Assembly: GCF_900890705.1 (NCBI RefSeq)
Contig: NZ_CAAHFH010000002.1
Span: 1,612,001-1,676,000, forward strand
Direction of reading: 5' to 3'
DNA from: Pontiella sulfatireligans
GTDB taxonomy: Bacteria > Verrucomicrobiota > Kiritimatiellia > Kiritimatiellales > Pontiellaceae
Length of the DNA stretch: 64,000 nt
In this document: positions 36,314 through 44,800 of the stretch, one piece after another
How positions within the stretch are numbered: the first letter of the stretch is position 1
How the letters are laid out: every line of letters begins with the position of its first letter
Notes under the pieces: generated by a model
Database searches by the model: none
Told to the model about the DNA's origin: nothing
Seen by the model: only the letters and a program-made list of their open reading frames with translations
Made by a program: the position numbers and the translations under genes

Positions 36314-38881
36314 CTATTTTTTCCGGATCACCATGGCGGCGATGGCGGGTTGCTCGGTGCTTTTGATCTCAATGCGGATATCCGTATTGCGCGGGTAGGT
36401 TTCCGAGCTGCGGGCAAAACGCGCGTTCGAGATCGGCAAACGGACGGTTTTCCATTTTCCCGTGTTGGCCAGCTCAATGGGCTCCAGCGCTTCGCGCGGA
36501 TTGCCCAGAGCATCGTAAAACACCTCAAGGATCCCCTCGCCCCGATCCATGTATTCGATGGCAAACTCAAACTCCGTGGTGCGGCCAAAACGAAAAGTGT
36601 CGTAATCCACCAGCAGGTCGATGGTGTAGACATCCTCCAGATGGGTGCATAGATCGATCAGCCAGCATTTCTTTCCGTTCATGCGCTTCACCCGGTCAAA
36701 CGGGTGTTGCTTAAATGCGCTCATCTGCTTGATGAGTCCTTTGGAGCTTCCCGGCGAAACCGATGCGGTGGTGGTGCCTTCCGGTGTGAGCGGATGAATA
36801 TTCACCGTGCCGCCGCGAACAACGGGCACCCCGCCGGGCGGTGCGCCCCAGAACATCAGGCCGCAATAATCCACCGTGCCGGAAAAGTCGTCGGTCGTTT
36901 CCATGAGCTTGCCGGTTTTGTGGGCGACGGTCCCATAGCCAAAAAAGCGGATCCGATCGCCCGCCTCGAACCGGCAGCCGATATCACCAACGTCTTCGGA
37001 ATGGGAAAGGTATAGATCCATATTCTGAGGGCCGCTTCCGTTCCGGGACTGGAACAACATATGGCGATTCAACCGGAAACTGATCGCGCCGAAAGTCTGG
37101 ATATTGCGGACATCGCCAAAGAGATAGCCTTTTGAGTTGCTGAGAAAAATCTCACTCAGGGTATTCCAGAACCAATTCCCCTGATCGTCGCCGTCCGGAT
37201 TAAATGGAGCATCTCCCTCCTTCAACTGAGGCGTCGAACGGCCTGGAAAATGCCAGACCCCCATGGTCTGGATCATCTGCTGAATCCAACCGCCGTCGGT
37301 TCCGCCGCCGATGCGCACGCCGATATTGAGCGGCGAGGCCCAGATGCCCTGCAACACAAACCCGCTACAGTCATGATTCCATAAATCAATCCCGTTCCAG
37401 CCGCGCTTGATGGTGACATATTTCACGTAGACGTTTTGACCCTCCCCCCGGATGGTCCAGGGATAGGCTTTCGGCGGGTTGACGGTGCTGTCCGGATACA
37501 TCTCGCTCTGCTCGGGATAGAACACCATCACCCCCCGCACGCCGGCGCCTTCCTTCAGGGTAATGAAGGGCGGCTCCGCTTCCAGCGTCTTGCTGTCGGC
37601 TCCGGCTGTCGCCAGCAGAACCGAAACGGCCGTATCGCCCGGAGAGCCGTGGTGCGGATAATCATATCCTCCGCGCAGCTCCACCCCGGGCGGCACCAGC
37701 AGGTGCGATTTCACCGCGTAGGTTCCGCCGGGCAGGTAGACCGTGCCCCCGCCCTTTTTCCCAGCCTCGTCGAGCGCCTTCTGAATCGATTCTGTGTCGT
37801 CCGTTTTTCCATCCGCTTTCGCGCCCCACCGTGCCTTGCGAACGTTGATCAAAACATCTTTACGTGCCGCGCAGCGGATCGGTGCCCATTCATAAAAACA
37901 GTCCGCAGTTTCGGGGAAGCGGTCGACCTGAAGCGAGTCGCCGACCCACGGATCAATAAAGCGCCGGTTTTCAGTCGCCTTAATCTTCATCTCAAAGCCA
38001 TAGCCGCCCTTCCCGGTCTTCGGGGATTTATCAAACAGAATGCCGGTGTGCGCATCGGCCACCTCGATATCGTAGAGTTGCAGGTTGTCGTTTTTCAGCA
38101 AGCGCAGGCCAATGGTGTTTGCTTTGCAATGTTTCACCAGAGGGGCACGGTTTTTCGGGGCATTGGTAATGACCTCGCGCGGCGCATCCGCCCAGATCGA
38201 CGGCGAAATGTAAATCCGGTCGATAAATCCGTATTCATAATTGAGGTCATTTTCGATGCCGACGTTGAGGAAGGTGCCGTAAATGTTTTCATACAGCGTC
38301 GCCCCGCCGTTTTGGTCGATCCGATGGCCCCAATACGAATTATAGAAGGTCAGGTTTTTCAGCATCAGCGGGATAAAGTTGCGCTCCACCGTCGGCGGAT
38401 ACGGAACGATATTATCCACGGTCTGCTCCGGATACCAGAAGCTCAGTCCCTGCAAGCCGCTGCATCCACCGGTGGTACGAATAAAGGGCTCACCATCAAC
38501 GTTTCCGCGTCCGGAATAGACCATCAGAATGGTGCCCTTTCCAGAGCCGCCGGCGAGCGGACTCTTCCAGTCCCCGCGCAGGGCAATGCCGCCGGGAATT
38601 TTCAGGCAGCCGTCAAAGCGGTATTTGCCGGCCGGTATATAAACCACACCGCCACCGGTTTTAGACAAATCGTCGATCGCCTTTTGAACCGACGCGGTGC
38701 AATCGCGTTTCCCAGTTGCATCCGCGCTATACGGCGCATCGGTCACCACCACGTCGGCGACGATCCCATCCGCATCATTCAACGTCGGCACCACCAGCCG
38801 CGGCTCGATGCCATTCGCACAGGCCGACAAACCGCTCATCAAAACTGCGGCCCCAACCGCCAACCAAATTCTGTTACCCAT
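36314..38881 (-). CDS. Secreted pectate-lyase-like beta-helix protein, lipoprotein
   Basis: 855 residues from ATG 38881 (AGGA ribosome site). The N-terminus ends LSAC, a lipobox. Two pectate-lyase-3/GH55-like beta-helix regions follow (DGIVADVVVTDAPYSADATGKRDC, GGGVVYIPAGKYRFDG; and INVRKARWGAKADGKTDD, GGGTVYLPGGTY), then a short beta-sandwich. It is paralogous to the IS-split gene next door but lacks the LamG and calcium-type tail. Such proteins cleave or bind polysaccharide; no catalytic residues can be assigned with confidence. The split paralogue lies immediately downstream. Confidence 0.85.
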   Translation of the reverse strand: MGNRIWLAVGAAVLMSGLSACANGIEPRLVVPTLNDADGIVADVVVTDAPYSADATGKRDCTASVQKAIDDLSKTGGGVVYIPAGKYRFDGCLKIPGGIALRGDWKSPLAGGSGKGTILMVYSGRGNVDGEPFIRTTGGCSGLQGLSFWYPEQTVDNIVPYPPTVERNFIPLMLKNLTFYNSYWGHRIDQNGGATLYENIYGTFLNVGIENDLNYEYGFIDRIYISPSIWADAPREVITNAPKNRAPLVKHCKANTIGLRLLKNDNLQLYDIEVADAHTGILFDKSPKTGKGGYGFEMKIKATENRRFIDPWVGDSLQVDRFPETADCFYEWAPIRCAARKDVLINVRKARWGAKADGKTDDTESIQKALDEAGKKGGGTVYLPGGTYAVKSHLLVPPGVELRGGYDYPHHGSPGDTAVSVLLATAGADSKTLEAEPPFITLKEGAGVRGVMVFYPEQSEMYPDSTVNPPKAYPWTIRGEGQNVYVKYVTIKRGWNGIDLWNHDCSGFVLQGIWASPLNIGVRIGGGTDGGWIQQMIQTMGVWHFPGRSTPQLKEGDAPFNPDGDDQGNWFWNTLSEIFLSNSKGYLFGDVRNIQTFGAISFRLNRHMLFQSRNGSGPQNMDLYLSHSEDVGDIGCRFEAGDRIRFFGYGTVAHKTGKLMETTDDFSGTVDYCGLMFWGAPPGGVPVVRGGTVNIHPLTPEGTTTASVSPGSSKGLIKQMSAFKQHPFDRVKRMNGKKCWLIDLCTHLEDVYTIDLLVDYDTFRFGRTTEFEFAIEYMDRGEGILEVFYDALGNPREALEPIELANTGKWKTVRLPISNARFARSSETYPRNTDIRIEIKSTEQPAIAAMVIRKK

Positions 38882-38957
38882 CACACCGTTCCTTTTTTTG
38901 ATCACGAATCCCTTTCACAACCCTTGGTTCAACCGCAACTAAACATGGGCGATTTTT

Positions 38958-39118
38958 GCAGAATCATTGACAGCAGAATCATTAAGACTAAACGTCCAGG
39001 GATTGGAACTTTTTATACCGATTAGTTCCAGATGTTGAAAAAATGATTGCCACTTCGTTGCTGTCATTCTTCCCGCCCAGCTCGACTTCGTCTTCGGTTC
39101 TGCTGTCAATGATTCTGC
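38958..39118. repeat. 161-base MITE-like repeat with 21-base perfect inverted ends
   Basis: 38958-38978 (GCAGAATCATTGACAGC...) and 39098-39118 (...GCTGTCAATGATTCTGC) are perfect reverse complements over 21 bases. The left arm is followed by a second AGAATCATT copy. The inside has no convincing gene. It lies between the sulfatase and beta-helix genes. Confidence 0.6.
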
Positions 39119-39159
39119 CATACGTTCCTTCATGTCTTTGCGGTCATACAACCGCCATT

Positions 39160-40806
39160 TTATTTTCTTTTTCTATTGGGATCATATTTTTCTTCCCAAA
39201 GTTTTTGCCACCACTCCGCGGACTGTTTTTCAAATTCTTTTGCTTGTTCGTTATATTGCCGAACCTTCTCGTTATCGGCAACCGTACGCATCTCTTCGGG
39301 GATCAACCCGGACCAGGCCCTGCGATCCCAATCCAACGGCGGCTTTACGGAGCGGAACCAATCCGCATAGACCTTTTTCAGATTTTGTACCGTCTCGGGG
39401 TTGGAGCGAGACAAATCCTTTGTTTCCCCGATGTCCTTTTGATAGTCGAACAATTCGTAATGCCCGTCCTGAGCAAAGGTTCGCAACACCCATTTACCGG
39501 ATCGTACGGTCCAGACCGCCGGGGTCTTTTTATTCATGTCCCGTCCGCCCAGTCCATTGGGAACGTGCGACCAGTGCGGCGGACTCTTGCTGGCCCAGAC
39601 CAGACTGTTGTGGACCGGCACCTGGCTTTTGCCACCGATCAGCCCCGCCAAACTTTTTCCGTCGAGGTCCAATGCTTCGGGCCTTTCAATGCCGGCAATA
39701 TCGAGCGCCGTCGGAAAGACATCCATGGCGCTCACCAGATGGGAGCATTTCGATTTTTTCTTCACCCATTCTGGACCCCACATCATCATCGCCGTGCGGG
39801 TGCCGCCGGTGTAGTGCGTGCCCTTGTAGCCGCGATTCAACCCGTTTGCCGGAAGCGGCGTATTACCGCATGCGCCGTTGTCGCTGAGAAAAATGAACAG
39901 CGTATTATCCAGCTCCCCTTCCGCCTTGACGGTTTCAAACAGTTTTTTAATTCCGCAGTCCACCGCATACATATACGAGTTCCAGATTCGCAAACGCCTC
40001 GGCAAGTGGGCGAACGGCGCGTCATAGGTTGCCGGCGCGAGTTGATCGAGCGGACCATGCGGCGCCGTGTAGGCGAGGTAGAGCATAAACGGCTTTTCCC
40101 CGGCCCCCTTAATAAACTGATCCGACTCATCCGTAAGCTGGTCGGTGATGAATCCCTTCGCGGCCGCCCGTTCGGTTCCGCGGAAAAGCTGCGTGGAGTT
40201 ATAATAAACGGTGCCGGAACGGTTCAGTCCGAAATAGGTATCAAACCCGAGCTCGGTGGGTTGCTGTGCCGGATCGGGAATGCTGCCGTCCCAGTTGCCT
40301 GGGATATGTTTGGCAACGTGCCACTTTCCGATGCAGGCCGTCGTGTAGCCCGCCTGCTGAAACAGCTTGGGCAGAACGGTGGCATCGGCAGGCAGGCCTT
40401 TGGCTTCAATATCGCCGTTATGGTAAATGCCCATTTTCTGCGGATAGCGACCGGTCAGCAACCCGGCCCGCGACGGCGCGCACAACGAGTTGGCGACGTG
40501 GGCATCGGTAAAGCGCACCCCCGCCTCAATCAGACCATGCAGGAATGGCATCGATTTCTTCGCGGCTTCCAGGCTTTGATCCAACGTATAACTTCCGGAT
40601 TCAATGTCCCGCTCGACCAGGCCTTGATTCAAATCTTCGATCGTATAGGTCTCATACTGGACGTTGATATGCGCAACCCCCATATCATCCACCAGACAAA
40701 CAATCACATTCGGGGAGCGTGACGCTCCATCCACAGAAGCCTGAACCGACACAACACCCATCATCCATGCGGCACAAACTGAACACTTAATCCTATTACG
40801 GATCAT
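39160..40806 (-). CDS. Secreted formylglycine-dependent sulfatase
   Basis: 548 residues: signal peptide (about 1-23), an ASVDGASRSPN linker encoded across the GGAGCGTGACGCTCC palindrome, then VIVCLVDDMGVAHI (metal site), CAPSRAGLLTGR (formylglycine Cys about 109), GKWHVAKH, FLSDNGACG and a Lys/Glu-rich C-terminal helix. Compared with typical sulfatases it has an extra insertion (about 45-80) before the maturation motif. The start follows AGGA at good spacing. It lies between the GPH transporter (upstream) and the beta-helix genes on the same strand. Confidence 0.9.
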   Translation of the reverse strand: MIRNRIKCSVCAAWMMGVVSVQASVDGASRSPNVIVCLVDDMGVAHINVQYETYTIEDLNQGLVERDIESGSYTLDQSLEAAKKSMPFLHGLIEAGVRFTDAHVANSLCAPSRAGLLTGRYPQKMGIYHNGDIEAKGLPADATVLPKLFQQAGYTTACIGKWHVAKHIPGNWDGSIPDPAQQPTELGFDTYFGLNRSGTVYYNSTQLFRGTERAAAKGFITDQLTDESDQFIKGAGEKPFMLYLAYTAPHGPLDQLAPATYDAPFAHLPRRLRIWNSYMYAVDCGIKKLFETVKAEGELDNTLFIFLSDNGACGNTPLPANGLNRGYKGTHYTGGTRTAMMMWGPEWVKKKSKCSHLVSAMDVFPTALDIAGIERPEALDLDGKSLAGLIGGKSQVPVHNSLVWASKSPPHWSHVPNGLGGRDMNKKTPAVWTVRSGKWVLRTFAQDGHYELFDYQKDIGETKDLSRSNPETVQNLKKVYADWFRSVKPPLDWDRRAWSGLIPEEMRTVADNEKVRQYNEQAKEFEKQSAEWWQKLWEEKYDPNRKRK

Positions 40807-40894
40807 ATCGTTCCTATCATATTCATGTCAAAAGTCGCGGCCTCTCCTTGGATGCTACTGAATCAGCAGACCTTTGACTTTCGACCTTCCGACA

Positions 40895-42283
40895 TTAAGA
40901 CTGCGGCGAAGCCGTATCCGCTTTCTTCCGCTCATCGAGGATGCGGCGGGTTTCTTCGGCGCGCGTGCGGCCAATCGGAAAGAGGACCATCACGAGCAGG
41001 CCGACCAGCAGGCCGAGGCTCTGCACGGAGATGAAAATCACTTTCATTTTAAGACCGACCTCCGGATCGGGATCCATTCCTTCCACATAGCCGGACATTT
41101 TCAGAATGTAGCCGGTGGTGATGGCGGTGAAGGCAAAGGCAATCTTGTTAACGAAGCCGGAGGCCGCGCTGTAGACGCCTTCCTGCCGCAGGCCGGTGTT
41201 CAGCTCATCATCATCGCACACATCGCCGAGAATGGAGCTGACCAGCAACCAGCAACCCATGCTGCCCATGCCCATAATGAGACTGGAAAGAATCTGCAGG
41301 TACGGCATGTTCGGCGTCAGCGTAAACCAGGCCGACAGTCCACCCAGAATCGCGATGCCGAGCGAAATGATCATCGCCGTTTTTTTGCCGGTCGCCTCCG
41401 ACACCTTTTTCATCACCAGCATGCCGACAAAGGCGGCCACCACACCGAGGCTGCCTGACAGCCCCGTCATGGTTCCGGCGGCATCCTTGTCCCCGCCAAA
41501 GATGTGGAAAATGTTGATGTAGAGAATGAGGGCCCCGGCGGAAAAATAAGTCGTGACGATGATGGTATAGGCCGTCATCAGCAGTATGAATGGACGGTTG
41601 CGAAGGGTAGAGCCCACCGCTTTGAACAGGTTGACTTTCTCCTGATCCTGAACCACCTCTTGTTCGCGGGTGAAGAGGGCCGGAATGATGCCGAATCCGA
41701 GCACAATCGCCGCAATGATCCAACTGACCACGCGAACGCCCGCCACCTCGTCCTCGCCCGCCATCAGGCAGAGCTTATAGAGCCAATGCGTGGTCGCGCC
41801 GGCCATGGTGGCGAAATAGAACCGCCAGGCATAGATGCGGGTGCGCTCATCGTAGTTCGGCGTAATCTCATAGCCGAGCGCGGTATAGGGCACATTGAAG
41901 ATGGTGTAGAAAATGGAGTGCAGGCACATGATGCCGATAAAATAGGCCAGCACCACATTCTGCGACGCATCCGGCGGCGTCCAGATGAAGGGAAAAAGAA
42001 TCGCGCAGAGGACCGCACCGGCGAAGACATACTGACGCCGCCGACCAAACCGACTGCGCGTGTTGTCGGAAATGTTGCCCATCAGCGGATCGGTGATCGC
42101 GTCGATTACGCGGGGAATAGCCAACGCCCAGCCCAGCAGCACGGCATCGATGCCGAGGCCGATGTTGTAGATCGGCATAATCAGCGTCGTGATGCCGAAC
42201 GACAGAAACGTATCCGCCAGCCCGGCCGTGCCATACAGCGCACACGTGCTCGTCTTCACCCGTTCAATCAAATGCTTGGTCAT
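40895..42283 (-). CDS. GPH-family (MelB-like) sugar:cation symporter
   Basis: 462-residue inner-membrane transporter of the glycoside-pentoside-hexuronide family in the MFS fold, with about twelve hydrophobic spans. Family marks are AIPRVIDAITDPLMGNISDNTRSRFGRRRQY near residue 55 and VPYTALGYEITPNYDERTRI. It probably imports mono- or oligosaccharides released by the surrounding sulfatases and beta-helix enzymes, using a cation gradient. The start at 42283 follows AAAGAGAA. It lies 38 bases after the LamG sulfatase gene, so the two are co-transcribed. Confidence 0.9.
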   Translation of the reverse strand: MTKHLIERVKTSTCALYGTAGLADTFLSFGITTLIMPIYNIGLGIDAVLLGWALAIPRVIDAITDPLMGNISDNTRSRFGRRRQYVFAGAVLCAILFPFIWTPPDASQNVVLAYFIGIMCLHSIFYTIFNVPYTALGYEITPNYDERTRIYAWRFYFATMAGATTHWLYKLCLMAGEDEVAGVRVVSWIIAAIVLGFGIIPALFTREQEVVQDQEKVNLFKAVGSTLRNRPFILLMTAYTIIVTTYFSAGALILYINIFHIFGGDKDAAGTMTGLSGSLGVVAAFVGMLVMKKVSEATGKKTAMIISLGIAILGGLSAWFTLTPNMPYLQILSSLIMGMGSMGCWLLVSSILGDVCDDDELNTGLRQEGVYSAASGFVNKIAFAFTAITTGYILKMSGYVEGMDPDPEVGLKMKVIFISVQSLGLLVGLLVMVLFPIGRTRAEETRRILDERKKADTASPQS

Positions 42284-42321
42284 AAATTCTCTTTCACTGT
42301 TGTTAAATCTGCAATCTCTGC

Positions 42322-44661
42322 TCATGGATTGAGCGCCAACCTTGAAACCTCTTCAGCCAATAACTCCCGGTCATAAAAATTTAAATCATAAATCAGGCCA
42401 TCGTATTGATTGCCCATTTTATCGGTGTTGTCGGCCAGGCTGAAACTGCCGACGTTGATGCCACCGTTCGAGAGGCCCGCGAGGTCGGCATCGTTTTTCG
42501 ATGCGACCAACGAACCATTCACATAATAGGACACCGTGCGTTTCGCCTCATTCCACGTAACCGCCGCATGAATCCATTGACCGGCCGCAACCGGCGTTTT
42601 GCCCAGTTCATTCCAGGGGTTGCCGCCCTTTTTATAAATGACCTTCAGATACGACGGCCCCTCACACATCAGCTTAAAGCCGGAGGTCTTGAGCAGATAG
42701 TCCTGCCCGGCCATCGTATTCGGCTTCAGCCACAGACTGCACGTTCCCGCACCTGAATCGAGAATATCGCCATACTGAACGCCCGACTTCTTTTTGCCCT
42801 TATTCATGCCAAACCGCATGGATTTCCCCGTCCCGCCCGGAACATCGTTCGACACGTCCGGGGCCTCCAGATACGTTCCCGCGTTCGTGGGTTTTCCTTT
42901 CAGACGATCCGCAGGGCTCGGTGCCCTCCCCGGATGGGCCGGCATTGCATCACCGATGCCTGCCATCAGGCGTTGAAGCTCGGCGGCGAGCTGTTTTTCG
43001 GTTTTTTCAAATGCGGCGTTTCCGACGAGGTTGGTCTGTTCGAGCCAGTCGGATTCCATGGAATAGAGCTGGCGGGTGTCAAAGTAGGCCGCGAACTCGG
43101 CGTCGACGCCATAGCGGACGCCCCACTTCGTGCTGCCGGGCGCTCCGTCCCAGCCGGTGGTGCGCGGCGTGTTTTTGCTGTCCTTTTCCAGGGCCGTCAA
43201 TACATGCTGCGGCGGCAGATTGTGGATATATTTCCAATCTTTGGAAACCACCGCGCGGGTGTAGCCGGTCTCCAGCAGGAGCGAATCGCGCACAGCGGAA
43301 TTTGGCTTCCCTTCGAGAGATGCCAGAATGTTTTCGCCATCCATGCCTTCGGCCTCCAGCTCCGCGCCCGCCAAAGCAAGGACGGTCGGCGCAATATCAA
43401 TGTTGGCCAGCAGATCCGTGTTAATGCTTCCGGCGGGAATGCGGCCGGGCCAATAGGCAAAGGCGGGCACGCGCGCACCTTCATAGCAGGTAAATTTGCC
43501 GCGCGACTGATGATCGCTGACGACCAACAGCAGCGTATTTTCATCGAGTCCGCTTTGCTTGAGCTGATCGAGCACCGCCCCGAGCTGGGCATCAATCCAG
43601 GCAGAGGTAAACTGCTGCGGATCCACGTCGCGTTCCTTCATGATCGCTTTTAACTGGGCGCGCGACACCGTGGGCTCCGGCGCCTTCTCCAGGAACCCGG
43701 CCGGCGTGGCCAGCGGATCGGAATTGTTTTCCAGCACCGAATTCTGGCGGTGAGGCAGGTTGATGGCCCAATAGAGAAAAAACGGCTGTTCATGCTTCTG
43801 GTCGAGGAATTCCACCACCCCTTCGGTAATCCATTCGAGGTTATTTTTCATCAAATCCTTCGGCAGCCCCAACTGGTAAATATTCCCGGCATAGAAGCGA
43901 TCAACCACATCGAAACCAATGTTGCCTTTGAGATGGGCTATCGCCCGGGCATATCCCTCGTCAATCAAGGATTGGACTTTCGGATCGCGGGCGTCGTCGT
44001 CGCGCTCCACGCCCTCATAGACCGTTTCCCATGTGTAAGGCTTCGCGGCGCCCGGCTCATAAAAATGATTGTGCCACTTTCCGAACAGCGCCGTGGTGTA
44101 GCCGCTGCGATTCAGTTTTTTAACCAGGCTATCCTCGTTCGGTGCCAGCGGCGTATTCCAGCGGATGTTTTTTACAGCCCCCTCTTTGGCAGGCTCCAGC
44201 GCAGGACATCGCGAGGCATAGTTGCCGGTCAGCAGGCTGTAGCGGCTGGGGGTGCAAATAGTGGAGGTCACATAAAAGCGGTCAAACCGCATGCCAGCGC
44301 GGGCGAGACGCTCTAGGTTAGGGGTATACTGGCGGGGATTTTCAAAATAGGGCCGCTCGCCCGGCGGGTGCCAATGCAGCGCCTCGAAATAGCGATCATC
44401 CTGCGGCGGCTGATAGGCCCCGGTCTCCCAAGCGGCCGTATAGCAGGGATGCTTGCGGTAGTCATAGGGCTTGAGTTCATCAAAATCCATATCGTCGACA
44501 TAGATCATTACCACATTCGGGGTCCGAGCCGGACGGGCCCCTTTCGTTCCATCCACATTCGGGGAACGTGACGTTCCATCCACAGAGGCGGCCGCGCTTC
44601 CAATCATGGGAAAGGCGACTGCACCCAACAACATCCCCTTCACAAACCACCTTGAACTCAT
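42322..44661 (-). CDS. Secreted sulfatase with C-terminal LamG module
   Basis: 779 residues from ATG 44661 (GAGG nine bases upstream; ATG 44667 is also possible). Signal peptide, then a linker encoded by repeated palindromes (ASVDGTSRSPNVDGTKGARPARTP), then VVMIYVDDMDFDEL (metal site), CTPSRYSLLTGNY (formylglycine Cys about 136), GKWHNHFY and VVSDHQSRGKF. A LamG-like module starts near residue 590 (EAPDVSNDVPGGTGKSM, NQYDGLIYDLNFYDREL). The last gene feature before the transporter. SDHQSRG in place of the common SDNGG suggests a divergent sulfatase subfamily. Confidence 0.88.
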   Translation of the reverse strand: MSSRWFVKGMLLGAVAFPMIGSAAASVDGTSRSPNVDGTKGARPARTPNVVMIYVDDMDFDELKPYDYRKHPCYTAAWETGAYQPPQDDRYFEALHWHPPGERPYFENPRQYTPNLERLARAGMRFDRFYVTSTICTPSRYSLLTGNYASRCPALEPAKEGAVKNIRWNTPLAPNEDSLVKKLNRSGYTTALFGKWHNHFYEPGAAKPYTWETVYEGVERDDDARDPKVQSLIDEGYARAIAHLKGNIGFDVVDRFYAGNIYQLGLPKDLMKNNLEWITEGVVEFLDQKHEQPFFLYWAINLPHRQNSVLENNSDPLATPAGFLEKAPEPTVSRAQLKAIMKERDVDPQQFTSAWIDAQLGAVLDQLKQSGLDENTLLLVVSDHQSRGKFTCYEGARVPAFAYWPGRIPAGSINTDLLANIDIAPTVLALAGAELEAEGMDGENILASLEGKPNSAVRDSLLLETGYTRAVVSKDWKYIHNLPPQHVLTALEKDSKNTPRTTGWDGAPGSTKWGVRYGVDAEFAAYFDTRQLYSMESDWLEQTNLVGNAAFEKTEKQLAAELQRLMAGIGDAMPAHPGRAPSPADRLKGKPTNAGTYLEAPDVSNDVPGGTGKSMRFGMNKGKKKSGVQYGDILDSGAGTCSLWLKPNTMAGQDYLLKTSGFKLMCEGPSYLKVIYKKGGNPWNELGKTPVAAGQWIHAAVTWNEAKRTVSYYVNGSLVASKNDADLAGLSNGGINVGSFSLADNTDKMGNQYDGLIYDLNFYDRELLAEEVSRLALNP

Positions 44662-44721
44662 CTTCATTTTCCTCTGCATTCTTTTCTGATCACGAACCAT
44701 TCAACATAGACTACTTCGTAT

Positions 44722-44784
44722 TAAAAAAACAGGGGGCCGGAAAGCCCCCTCTCCCAACAACGGAGCGGGGGCATTGCTGCCCCC
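44722..44784 (-). terminator. Terminator hairpin pair after the LamG/dockerin-like gene
   Basis: Minus strand: a first stem GGGGGCA/TGCCCCC (44767-44784), then AGGGGGC/GCCCCCT (44731-44750) followed by seven T at 44723-44729. A strong rho-independent terminator, possibly partial, since the next gene on the strand starts at 44661. Confidence 0.8.
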
Positions 44785-44800
44785 GACGGTTTACTAGCCG

